NCBI RefSeq assembly: GCF_031877795.1
Contig: NC_133940.1
Location: forward strand, 12,649,985-12,713,984
DNA: 64,000 nucleotides
Source of the DNA: Strix aluco
Lineage: Eukaryota > Chordata > Aves > Strigiformes > Strigidae
Direction of reading: 5' to 3'
Both the position numbers and the translations under genes were made by a program. Under the pieces are notes generated by a model. The model did not search any database and had not been told where the DNA came from. It saw nothing but the letters and a program-made list of their open reading frames with translations. Each line of letters opens with the position of its first letter. Within the stretch, counting starts at the first letter, position 1. Shown in pieces: positions 27,301 through 39,000 of the stretch.

Positions 27301-29769
27301 GAATTACAGAATCTTACTACTGCTCGAATGCTGTTTGAGCCAACTTCTAACTGCCCTTGATGTAGCACTCCCACTCTGCTACCCCCAGCTCTGCAGCCCA
27401 AGACACACCTCCTGGCCAGCCGGACCCTGGAAGCCCAAGGCAGCTGCCTGGCAAACTTTCCATTCAGAGAATGAAGAAACTGACCCTTTCGTACTTGTTT
27501 GTCCTTGCCTGTGAAAACGTGACTAACAGACCTGGTCCGAGCAAACCTCACGCTCTCCACTGGCGTCAGCCCACGAGAGCCCATGGCAGCCAAGCTCCTG
27601 TGGCGCTCGCTGCATCAATCTTCTCCAGCTTTGCTTACCTAGAAAGAGATTTTGTAAAGGGATATTTTTTTTCTTTTAAAAAATCTTCAGGGCACTCAAC
27701 TTGACCACAACTGAATCTGCCTGGAATTGCCTGGGCTTTAGGACAAGGTTTCTGATACATTTACAGCCTACTCAAGAGCGATGGGGGGTTGGCAGCAACA
27801 AGCTTACCGAAAGGTGCTAGGCCCCTGCCGCCCTCCCTTCCTCTGATTCGCTCCCAGTGCCCCCCCAGCACGCACAACACTGCTGCTCCCCTGCAGGGCT
27901 CAGGAACTGACGTTGTTCCTAGAACACTGAAAATAAAAATGTTACCCATTTCCAGGGTTTTGGTTGTTGGGTTGGGTTTGTTGGTTGGTTTTTTTCCACA
28001 GCTTTAACACAGGAACCACAGGTTTTTTTCTTCATGGAGACCTGCCCACGTGCTGCAAATCGTGAGACCAGGTTCAAAGGGAAAAATAGTCTGAACTCAA
28101 CAGCAATCGAGAAGACCCACACTTTTATAGATGGGGTAGCTTAAAAAGCTGTAACAAGTATTTTATTCTTCTCTACTTAGAGGCCTAAAATCATATGCTA
28201 GATGCTTCCTGTGTCTTTTATCTAATCCCTCCCTCCTGCCCATTAGCAGTTTGGTATATAAAGCTTGCAAACTTGAGTAAAAAAGAAGTCACTATAGTTT
28301 TGTTTGTTTGCTTTTAATAGGCTGAACTTCCCTAGTTTGCTACAGGAGCACAGTTACCCTGCTGCACTTCAAAAGCTTAAGTTAAAACTTAGCGGAAGCA
28401 AAGCTCCTAAGTGGTGAATGGCATTCCCAGAAAACATCCACCAACACAGAGCTTTTGGAACATGGCTGCCACCCCGTGATGACCAACCTGAGATGGATCT
28501 TCTTTTGTCAAATTAAAACATGGAGGAAAACAAATTTTATTCTTGAGCTTGTCTTGTGGCTTTCCTTTCCACCCGCTCAGACACTTCTGTTGTGTGCTCC
28601 TCCTTCCCAGTGCTAGCTCTCCACAGATGCCAAAGAAAGAAAATGACACTTTAACAGCAGAGAGTACTGATGGAAGCTGTTGCTTTCCATGCTATTTAAC
28701 TTCTTTAAAAGCAAATCTCACCTTTTAGGATGTCTGATGCACCTGAGTTAAGCTTTTCAAGTTTTTTTTTTATTTTGTTGGTTGTTTGTTGTTGTTTTTT
28801 TTATTTTCCCCTCCTTTCCATTCCTGCTTGTGACCTGGCTGGTGAACCACCCAGAAGGTCAGCACAGTGCTGTTAGCAAGACAGAAATGTTGGTGTGTCC
28901 CACCTGGCTGCAACACCCCAGCCTTAAGATATAACATATGAGGACATGGTTCTCTCTTTATGCTCTTGATCACAATTCTGTTGGAAAGCCCTGAACTCAG
29001 GGTACTTTCAAGGTACTCACCTAGGCAGTAAATGAGTAAAAATGCATTGAATAATTACTGGAACAGGAGTTGCCACTTAGAATCCCAGTTCAGCACAGCA
29101 AGAAAAGCACTGGGGGGGGGGCGGAAATTTAAATTTTAATTACCAATCAAATAACTACTGTTTTCCTCTTTAAATCCCACAGAATATTCTTTGCTATTGA
29201 ATTAGGTTCAAGAACATAAGAAAATTCAGCAAGTGTGCATACCATGTCAGTAAACTTTTCCTGTGGAGTTGGCCTTATGAGGAAACAGTATCTGTGCTGC
29301 CTTTACACCTTCCTGGTAATAAACAGCTGACACAAACAAAGATGTCCTCTTTCTTTCTCTCTGTCTGCCCATTTGTCATACTACTAAAGTATCCATACTG
29401 TGGCTTCACTACCCAGCATGGAGCTATGGATTTACTTAAAAGAGGACATGTACAGTACCCTGGCGTGTGCCAGCCCATTCAGCTCTCTGTATATACTCTC
29501 TCCTGTCTTGTGCAACCCCTCATTTCTGCTGCCTGGCTCCTCACAACATCTACATGCACCCTCACTCACTCTCCTTTAGGTTTGTAGCCCCCAGTTCTGA
29601 AAGGTTATTTGGAACAGAACATTTCTTTCCGGGGTCTGTTCTGGTGTCCAAAACAACGTGGGAGGCTGTTCACAACGGGAGTGTTGCTCTCCCTTCTGTC
29701 ACACTGAGTTCACTTAGTAAAGTACGTTTGGTTAGTAGAGTTCATCACCACTCGCCTCACTAGAAGAGC
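24340..29769. other. Convergent VBP1 / RAB39B 3' region, no coding exon seen
   Basis: The two genes point at each other across this stretch. Part of it is expected to be the RAB39B 3' UTR on -. AATAAA on the - strand is found at 28536-28541, 28162-28167, 27058-27063, 26407-26412 and about 25173-25178. The - hexamer at 28536 is followed by a U-rich tract. Mixed GC-rich patches near 25.5-26.3 kb and 27.3-27.9 kb contain open frames, but none shows splice sites or family resemblance. Confidence 0.5.
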
Positions 29770-30196
29770 TCAGCACAAGCATCGCCTATCTGATTTCACC
29801 ACTTCTTCTGAAGAGTGCACTACGTTTGGGACAAACCCGCTCTTTACCCCTTCCCATCCCTCCTGGATTGAAATTTCCCCCCTTTTAACAAGCTCGTATA
29901 TATCTCGAGTCAGATCAGTGAAGGCCTTCTCCACGTTAATGGCATCCCGAGCTGAGGTCTCAATGTACTTCATACCATATGCAGCAGCCAGTTTCTCAGC
30001 CTCGTGCCTGGTGACTTGCCGCTGTGTGTCAAGGTCACACTTGTGACCTACCAAAACAAAGACGATCTGGTACGGCTGGATGTGCACCTTGGTCTCCTCT
30101 AGCCACTCGTGGACATTCTGGAAGGACCTGCGGTTTGTAATGTCAAAGAGGAGGAGTCCGCCAACCGAGTTCCTGTAGTACGCTCTGGTGATGGAC
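29770..30196 (-). CDS. RAB39B: RAB39B exon 2
   Basis: Begins after a CCAG acceptor with G-TCC-ATC (SITRAYYRN) and carries the G4 and G5 motifs and the prenylation tail. The stop codon is at 29770-29772. An internal methionine before HIQPYQIV is not the start. Confidence 0.95.
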
Positions 30197-33100
30197 CTGG
30201 AAATGAATGAGCCACAACAAAAAGTGTAAGTTACAGCTGTTTGGGAAAAAGGGCAGAGTGAGTTTCAGGTGAGGGTTTGTTTGTTTGTGTCTTCTGATTT
30301 TTTTTTTTCCTTAAGCCAAATGTAGCCCTTCTGAACCTACTTCTTTGTTTAAGAAAGCACCATCACCACTACCCTGTCTACCCTGCAGAACACAGGGCAG
30401 AGAAGGCCATTCAGGCAATGTCTTACCACTTCCAGCTTGTGCTCTGTAGAGCTTGTCATTCAAGAAGACAACTGATCTTGGCTTAAAGATTTCACCCTTG
30501 GGTAACTGCCCCACTGATTTATTACAGCTCTGTAATAAATCCCCCCCACCATTTTTGGTCTCTATTTTCCATCATGGATTTCTGTATGCCCTTTGCTGTT
30601 AGTCTAAAGAGTCCTGTCCCCCGCCACGGAAGTTCTCTGCATACCTTGTCTAACCCATCGGTTTAGATGCACTGTAACAAATTAAAGGACTCGTTTGAAA
30701 CCAAACACTTTGACAAATATATAAAAGGAGGAGTCTACAGGTTCAGAAGGCAAACCAATGGGTTGTAGCTCCCCTCCATATACCCAGGGCCTTGGCACAG
30801 GGACATCCACTGACCCCTACACTTTCTCCCACTACACCACTGATCAAAACAGAAGCAAACAGTCTGACCTCCCAAGTAACAGCAAAATGCTACAACACCT
30901 TCCTAGGGGAATCTGCATTACTGTTGGTCTCGTTCCTGCCAAATACTGACAGCATTAAACAGTAACCAAAAAGACCCCCAAACCGCAGGCTGAGAAATGG
31001 AGCGCATCTTCCACAACTCTTCCAAGCAAGGGCAGACTTCAGTGCTGCCAGAGAAGCAGCACATGAAATCAGCTAACGCAGGGCGATGGAGCGAAGCCGA
31101 GACCGTGAGGCTGAGCAGAGCTACAGTTCAATGACTACTACACATGGAAAAACCAAGAAGCTGTAAAAGTGTGGTGGTTCTGCAAAGTCACGGATTCATT
31201 CTATATCCAGAAGCAATGATCGATTTCAGTCCCTGGAGGAATTCACACTCAGGCCTGAACATTCCTTGCTGGGAAAATGTAAGCACTGCTGCATTTTTAC
31301 CTTGGGACAAGGTGCTTTTTGGAAATGCAAGACTTTCTTAGGGGTTATTTGGTCCTGCAGCATGTGCATCTAGCAAAACTGCCCCAAGAAAGGATGAACT
31401 GGAGTTTTCAAGGATTGCTTTATCAACAGACATGCACTGACGAGTGAAAATCCACAGCGAAAACTGAAAAAAAGCCAGAAGAGAGGGAAATAAGATAATT
31501 GGCTGCATTTGGATAATTTCTCCTCTCCCAGTTATCTGGCTGTAGCTCTGCACATTTGGCACCAAGGGAACTAGATCTGCCTTTTGCTATCTAGCCAGCT
31601 GCAAACAGATAGTGGTGCTTTGAATTCACCCCCACACAGGCATTTCTGCTTCTGCCTTGTGTTCCATGCCATCAGCCCTGGCTCCTCCTGCCAACATCAA
31701 CAACGCCTCAGGTACTGCTGAAAGACATGACAGGATCTAAGCTGAACGCTGCTTTGAGGCAAAACTAGGTGAAGGTCTCAGTGCCTTTTTTCAAAGCCTC
31801 TTTCACAGGCTGTTTTCCTTACCGACCCGCAGAAAGCAAACTACACCGCCTTCACGCTGCACATCACTCCCCAATTCCCTTCCAAAACTCCTACCTTCCC
31901 TCCTCCTGCCACTCCTACATGCTCATGCAGAGCAGAGCGGGGATTTGCACCTATTTTGGCCAAGTTTTAACATAAAGGTATTGCGCCTCTGGGAACTCTC
32001 CCCAGCTCTATACCTGTGGTAGGGACTCTTGTACCCGGGGTCTGTGCCTGTTTGTTCCAGCCTTTCCCTCCCAGCAGATGGAGAGCTGCTGGCTGGAAGG
32101 AAACAGCTCTGCTATAGGTGGTGGTACTCGATTCCAGGGAGTGAGGGCTCCACATGCTTTTGCTTTTGTTAGCATTACACAACATCACGTTTCAGACAAG
32201 GAAATCACAGTATCTGAGCAACCAGAGATACGCAAAACCTGCCAGATCCAGCAGGAATTGGACCCTGCTCTTCTACAGCTCCAAAGCAGCCTCAATGCTG
32301 CCCCAGGTAGCATGTTTTGGCGCCTAAGCTGGCAAAATAGAACTGCACATGCTTAACTGCAATTTAAGCCTTGACTCCACAGAAATAGCTTCTCATTTAT
32401 GAAGAGTGAAAGAGCTCACAACGGGGATCAGGAAGAGCAGAAACGTGGCACAGCTGCAGACCAGAGAACACCAGCAAGGTGTCTTCAGAATAACTACAGT
32501 GGTTTCTTCCTTGCAGGGCAGCTGTTAAAACTATGCAAAGCAGACTGGAAATGCTCAAATCGGAGAACTCTGAAAAAGTGGAGCTCATTCTTACGAATTT
32601 CCTTCTCAAGAAATTCCCTGTGCTATGACAAAAAAGTTCAAGGGTTCTGGACAGCACCTGCACCATTGTGCTTCTTGCCTAAGCCCACAAGTCCAAGGGG
32701 CTTCAGCTTATTCCAGTAATAACTACATCTTGTCTTTTGCCAAGAAAAATGGCTTGCAGGAGAAGCCCAAGAACTGCTGTCTTTATGGGGCACAATCTGT
32801 CACAGGGCTAACGGCGATCTGAAAGGGATAAACGCAAAACAGAGTTTTTGCCTGATTTTTTCATACTTCAGAGCACACCACAAAAGCACCTGGGTTTGCT
32901 CATTTCCCTCTAGCTCTTCACATTGGGAATTTAACTCTGTGCTTTGGCAAGGGCATTTCAAAGCTGCATGATGTGTTTTTTTATGTCACTCGCTGTTCCT
33001 GCCCCTTGCACTCTTCCTGCCTTTGAAATGCCGCTGCCCATCGCAGTGGTACAGCCTGCCCTTGCGCTGAAGGTCGCCTGCTCATCATGCTGACAACCCG

Positions 33101-34716
33101 AGCGCCGGGCCGGGTCAACCACCAGCACTAAGGGTAAGCAGCCTCCAGGGCCCCCAACTTCCTAATGTGTAAAAGAAAGGAAATTGAAGCCATCCAACAG
33201 CTTTTGCTCTTCACAGCAAAGGCAGAAGCAGGGGACGGCACCCAGGCGTGCTTTCTACAGACCTCAGCCCGAGATCCAAAGCTGGAAGCTGATGCAACTG
33301 CAAGCTAAAGCACCTCCTCTCTCAGCAGAATAAAGCACCAGCTCCTCATGCCGAAAGGCTGCAAGGTAGCAGAAGAAAAACCTGTCAGTGGATAAGGACC
33401 AACTACTGCACATCCTGGGCCAGATGCCAGCGCCACAGATGCAAAGGAAGGTGGTGAGAGGGGTGGGGGTAGGGGAGGTTTCATCTATTGAATGAAACCA
33501 AACCATTCCTCAGGCGAGTCATTACAGCCCAGAAGTAGAAGCTACGTGAAGCTGCGCAGAGATGCAGAGCAAGAAAAGTGCTCCCGGAGGGAGCAGGAAG
33601 AAAGAGCGGATGAGGGTTAAAGATGCATGAAAAATATAAGCAAATGGGAGGCAGGGAGTTGAGGGTACGCTCACAGCCCTTCCAAATAAGCCCTGTCCGA
33701 GCAGCATGTGTTCTGTGACACCACCAGCTCCCTGTTCAGCTGGGGCCGAGCCTGCTCCAACTGCGACTGCTGTTTTTACCGTACAACACAGTGCTGTAGG
33801 GAACTCTTGGCATGGTCCCACACGCCACCTTTATTCTTCCTCGTCGAGCCTCCGTTACTATCGCTTAACCTCTCAAACGGTTCGTGCCCGTGCAGCGCCC
33901 AGCATGGCCCTCTGCGGAGAGCACCTGTGACCCCTGCACAGCCACCACCAAGGGTTAGTCCCGGCCTTTCTCTGTCCTACGGACAGCTGAGCTCTGCTGT
34001 CGCTGCAGAGAATCAAACCACATATTCCATGGCGTTTAGCGAGCCTAAACGTGCGTTCAGCTATGAAACATCCTGGTTACTGCCTCTCTGCACCAACGGG
34101 GAGCAGGCGCGTTCCCTGCCGAGCTGCATCCTCTGATGCCGCGCAGGGCTGGGAAACACCCCCAGACTCCAGCGCTGCCTTGGGGCTCCGTCCCCCTGCC
34201 CGGCAGCTGCTCCACACCCCACCCCCCACACGCGGCCATTCGGGGCTGGACACAAGCCCCGGGTACACGACGCGGGACGCTGACCCGGCGCGTTTTGGGC
34301 ACAGCGCTGGGTGGGGGGGGGAAGGGGGGGGAGGTTGGGGGGCAAAAGGTGCAATTTGACCCTTCTTTGTCTCATTCGCCAAGCGCCTCAGCCGGCGGTG
34401 CGGGCCCCCCTGCACAAGCCGGGGCCCGGCACACGAGCGGGGGGCGCCGGCCCCAGCCCCGCAGCTCCCGGCCCGCCCGGCCCCGCCGCCGCAGGGCTCA
34501 CCGGAACCGCTCCTGGCCGGCCGTGTCCCAGATCTGCAGCTTGATCCTCTTGCCCGGCTCGATCTCCACCAGCCTGGAGAAGAAATCCACGCCCACCGTG
34601 GGGTCGGAGATCTGGGCGAAGCGCCCCTCGGTGAAGCGGCGGATGAGGCAGGACTTGCCCACGGTGGAGTCGCCGATGACGATCAGGCGGAACTGGTAGA
34701 GCCAGATGGCCTCCAT
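29770..34716 (-). CDS. RAB39B: Ras-related GTPase RAB39B
   Basis: Two exons on -: 34716-34502 (215 nt) and 30196-29770 (427 nt), joined in phase across a 4.3-kb intron. They give 642 nt and a 213-residue protein, the same length as human RAB39B. Visible motifs are the P-loop GDSTVGKS, switch [16 protein letters not shown] (G3), the guanine-specificity motif in the variant form HKCD (G4), ETSARD (G5), and a C-terminal CLC for double geranylgeranylation. The few differences from the human protein that I notice are conservative. RAB39B is a neuron-enriched Golgi/endosome Rab linked in people to X-linked intellectual disability and early-onset parkinsonism. The start Met lies in a CpG island and no upstream in-frame exon is needed. 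The close paralogue RAB39A is the main alternative, but the [14 protein letters not shown] context and the RRCLC end favour RAB39B. Confidence 0.97.
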
Positions 34717-35430
34717 GCTGCCGCCGCCCGCCTCAGCGCCCGCCCGCCGCCGCGCCGCCCATGCCCGGCCCGCGGGCCCGGGGGCGGCCGCCGCCGCCGC
34801 GCCGCTCGCCCGCAGGGGGGCGCCGGCCGGGAGGCGCCGCGCCGCTGGGCCGGGAGCGCGGCGCCCCGGGGGGCCGGCGGCGGCCCCGGGCCTGGCCCCC
34901 GCCGCCGGGGCGCGGGCGGGCCGGCCCCGCTGTGTGCGCCGCGGCCGCGCGGTTCAGGCGGGCCCCATGGCGGCCGGCGCAGGCCCCCGCCCGGCACCCC
35001 GCCGCCCAGTCACCGCCGGCGCATCCCCGCCCAGCGGCCGCCTCCCCTCTCCTCCCCTCCGCGCCCGGCCCCCGCCGCCCAGGCGCTGCGCGGACCGCGG
35101 GGCCGGGCGGGCGCCGGCCGCCGCCTCAGCCGTGCGGGCGCTGGGGCCCGGCCGAGGGTCGCTCCCCGCGCCCCCCTCCGCGGCGGCCGTGCCCTGCGGC
35201 TGCGGCGCCCCCGCCCCCCGCCGGTGCCGGAGCCGGTGCCGGGCTGCGGGATGGAGGCGCGGCCGAGCGCGGGGCGCGCCGTGATGCAATGGCGGCCGCG
35301 CTCTACCGCACTGCCGGGAGGAGCCGCCACCCCCGAAACGCCGCCGCTGCGGGAGCCGGGCGGGGGCGGGGCGGGGCGGGACCGTGCGGGGCGGCGGGGG
35401 TGGCCGGGGGGAGCCCGGGGCTGAGGGGAT
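34130..35430 (-). promoter_or_regulatory. RAB39B: CpG island over RAB39B exon 1 and promoter
   Basis: Extremely GC- and CpG-rich DNA, with long runs of CGG/CCG and CCCGCC-type Sp1 motifs and no TATA box. It spans exon 1, the first part of the intron and about 700 bp upstream. The many long open frames here on both strands are an effect of the GC content and lack stop-rich codons; they are not genes. Confidence 0.7.
34502..34716 (-). CDS. RAB39B: RAB39B exon 1
   Basis: Encodes [11 protein letters not shown] through QERF, holding the P-loop, switch I and switch II start. The donor is GTGAGC directly after TTCCG, so the Arg codon is split between the exons. Confidence 0.95.
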
Positions 35431-35656
35431 CCCCGGGGACTGCGGGGAGCTTGAGGCTGAGGGGAGCCGGGGGCTGAGAGGGACACGAGGCCGAGGGGAG
35501 CCCCGGGGCTGAGGGGGACACCGGGCTGAGGGGAGCCGGGGGCTGAGGGGACCCCCGGGGCTGAGGGGAGCTTGAGGCTGAGGGGAGCCCCGGAGCTGAG
35601 GGGGACACCGGGCTGAGGGGAGCCGGGGGCTGAGGGGACATGAGGCTGAGGGGAGC
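35405..35656. repeat. GC-rich minisatellite upstream of RAB39B
   Basis: About 250 bp of imperfect tandem copies of a 14-16-bp unit with the core GGGCTGAGGGGAGCC. A higher-order period of about 87 bp shows as two near-identical blocks starting near 35493 and 35580. Every unit carries runs of three to five G on +, giving G-quadruplex potential. It lies about 0.7-0.9 kb before the RAB39B start codon. Confidence 0.85.
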
Positions 35657-35998
35657 CACGTTGAGTCCAGGGCCAAGGGGGAGCTGGAGGACCAGGCAGA
35701 CCCCAAAGCTAAGGGGGCGCAGGCCAAGGCGAACCTTTCTCAGCTCTTCCCCGGGTGAGAAGGGTTGAGCTGGGCCTGCAACACCTTCCCATGTTTTAAA
35801 CCCGAGTCTCATTTCTGGAGAGATTCGGGCTCCTCAGCCCCGCATCGGGAGCTTCGTTCCCACCGACATCTGATGGGGGCAGCCCAAGGAGCGCCTCTGC
35901 TCCCCGTGGCCTTGTCCAGGGGGGACAGTGGGATAGTGAGGGGTCTCACTAACAGCCTCACGAAACCCTGCGTATCCACATACACACACGTATTTATC

Positions 35999-36058
35999 TG
36001 TGTGTGTGTGTGTGTGTGTATGTAGAGTATGTGTGTATATATATTATGTGTGTACAGT
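35999..36058. repeat. (TG)n/(TA)n compound microsatellite
   Basis: A (TG)n tract of about ten units runs into interrupted TGTG and TATA units. Confidence 0.85.
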
Positions 36059-39000
36059 CTCAAAAATGAATAGTTACAGACATTAAATACCCAGCAACTT
36101 AAATACCACAAATCTTAACAAATCCATTTTCCCTCGCTCTGCTCGAGCGGGTTCTCACCTCCGCAGGGCGAAGCACGGCGTTCAGAGGCCCGAGCAGGTA
36201 CCTGGGATCGTCTGTCCCAGTTTTGACCGGGCTGTCCCAGACAGGCGCTGTCCCGAGGGGTCGGGCTGTGCATGGCCACAGCGGCACACGGCCCCGGGGG
36301 TGCGGCTGAGTCCCGGCGCCAGCTTGTGCAGCGCTTGCCAGAGCAGAGTTTTCATCTCTGGAAGGGAAAATGAGCGTGTATATTATTAAAAACAGTGACT
36401 AAACTGTGTGTATTAAGTCAACCATAAAAAAAAAGAAAAGAGGACTATTGATGCTTTTTTTTTTAATTTATGCAAGCACTGGTGTTTTTTTTCTTAAATA
36501 AACATGGTTTCATTAAGAGCTCCTCCTGCATGACCCTTATTGAAATAAACACATTTCACAGTGGCTATTATATTCATTAGCTCCTCAAAAAAAGGATGTT
36601 TATATAGGTATGAGATAGTTAGGCACCCTGCAAATTGGACTAGGACATTAGAGAGACCATTTCAAGTCTTGGCAGGAATAAATGACAAGGAATTTTTTCA
36701 ATATCCTTTGAAATATATCTGTTAACAACCCCAAAAGATCCTATGTTAATGTACCTCAGGACAGGAAAGAAAACTGATGAAGCAATCTGCACAGCAAGAG
36801 AAACGGTGCAACAGAAAAATATTAAACCTATAAATCCAAGTTAGCAGCACATTAACCAGTGACTCTGCCAGCGATGCTTTGTGGGGATCTGTTGCACTTT
36901 ACTGTATGATCTCTAAGCATTTGATGCCCATTAGTTCAAGCCCACAACAAATTGTGGTTTCGCTTCAACTTTTTCTCTCCTCCCCATGCACTCGCACACA
37001 CAGTCACCCCACTCCCTTTCTGCCACGGGTTTAACCGTGCTTGAGCAGGCGCCCGGTGACACAGCCCACCAGCAGCATCTCCGGCAGGGATCTCCAGGCA
37101 GAGGTGCCAGTGGACAACTCATGGCAGCAGCGTGAGCTACGGTGGGGAGCAGCTGAAGCGCCCCGACTTGCAGGGCTGTGAGGAGCCAAGGAGAGCACCA
37201 AGGGGTGGGCCGGTGCCCAGCAGACACTGTCGTAGCTAGAGGAATTCCTGGAGCATCAGGGACCTGTTTTTTTCCCAGCAAATAAACCCGCAGGATCCCG
37301 TGATGCAGATATTATTTTCATCTTCTCTGAACACATGCATATAGATGAACACACGCTGCGTGACTAGGCAGCCACGATATTAATTAGCAGCAACTGAGAA
37401 GGTAGGAGAAAATGAGCTCCTGGGAGAGCCTTTGTTCTGGTACTGTTTTAGAAAATGGAAAATCTGGTGTCTGAAAGAGCGAGACAGAGAGTAACCTAGA
37501 TTTGATGCAAAAGCAGGTTTGTTGGCTGGGGACAGGACAGCAGGTGCTGGTGAGAAGCTGCGGGAGTGTGCGTACTGATGGCAGCGCTCAGGGCAGCCTC
37601 CGCTGGCTGTCAGCACCTCTGGACTCGGGGCAACCCTTCAGTCCTCCTCCCTGTGGCTCCAGGGGTGATTCCAGAGCAGCCCCTTTCTCCTCGAAGCTGC
37701 TAGTGCTGGGGGAATGCTGCCTGAAAACGGCCTCGGCACAGGCGAGGGGACGGCTGAACCCATGCTGGTGCACAGGGGCCGAGCTCCTGCATCGGCTGGC
37801 AGCACTCGTGGGACCCCACAGGCAGGGTCCAACCTGCCCAGAGAGGCAGAGGGGAGCTCCTGTCAGGCAGCACTGCCATACAGCCCCGCACTGCGTACGG
37901 CGAACGCAGGTCAGAGCCCTTCCCCAGGGCAGCCTATGCACGCCTGGGCATGCAGCTCCTGCACAAGGTGGAAAACATCCACACAGCAGCCACTGGAGTG
38001 GGTGTTTCTTATTTAGTAAATTTATTGTAAGTCAGGAAAGCTGGGATGAAAGGGGGAAAGGGCTGGAGAACAACTCCCTTGCTGACCTGTGCTGCCTGTG
38101 GTCTCTATCTCAGAGCAATTATATTAACTTCCTTTTAGTGTTAGACGATGGAGGCCTAAGCAGATACTTAGGAGGGGCTTCTGAGAGCCCAGTTCCAACC
38201 CATTTCAGGCTGGTGGGTGGTGAGTGCCATGTGTACTCCAAATGGCAGGAACCACTGTCACGCCAACCCCACATTAAGAGCCCAGCACCAGCCTCAGCAG
38301 TCCCCGTGGCTGGGCAGAATGGTTTCAAGGCAGGCAGCTCCTCTTGGGCAGGAGCTCTCTGCTGTGAAACCCAGGCTTGCTGTGGCTGGGCCATAAAGAC
38401 AGAAGGTCCCTAGCTATGGTCAGGGATGGCTAGGAGTCAGCCACCCCCCCTGGACCCCAGCACTGTGATTCACAGAGGTCCCCCCCCTAAATATTTTGCC
38501 AGTCAGTTGTAGTATAGTTTTTCTCCAGAACCAGCCAGTGCCCTTTACACCCCATAGCTGGCAGCTGGAGGCTGAAGCCATCTCCAAGCCCATGGCAGCA
38601 CTACGAGGAGGAGAGTGCATCAGCACTGCACACACCATGCAATTTTAATGCCCTTTCAGTTTCCAAGGATACAAAAAACAATCAATCAGGCAGAATCCCT
38701 CGCTGCGGGGCTGGATGCACGGGAGCTGCCCGAGACGGCCCATGCCTGCACCCCAGCCTGGGAAGGTGCAGCGATCGCAACACACTGGGGAACCAGAGGA
38801 ACCCACAGGCTGACACCCCCGGCCCTCGCAGGTTTTATATCCCAGCCCCACTCACAATGGAGTTGCTCCTCACCGCAGAGATGAACGGCACCCCAGTGGA
38901 GCCCTGCGAGTGTATGCTACCAGACAGGCCAGAGACCAGCTACTTACTGCAAACAGTTACGGGCCACACACCAGGGTGATGGGAGTGCTGAGAACAGGGC

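Noticed and set aside
34706-35727. Several long open frames (110-257 codons) on both strands of the RAB39B CpG island
   Set aside because: Ala/Arg/Gly/Pro-only translations are expected where stop codons are rare because of GC content. Those over the minisatellite simply repeat the unit.
37502-38413. 303-codon open frame on + in the RAB39B - SYTL2-like gap
   Set aside because: It lies in a GC-rich stretch with overlapping open frames on both strands. The translation is Cys/Trp/Ser-rich with no domain, and no promoter or splice partner is visible.
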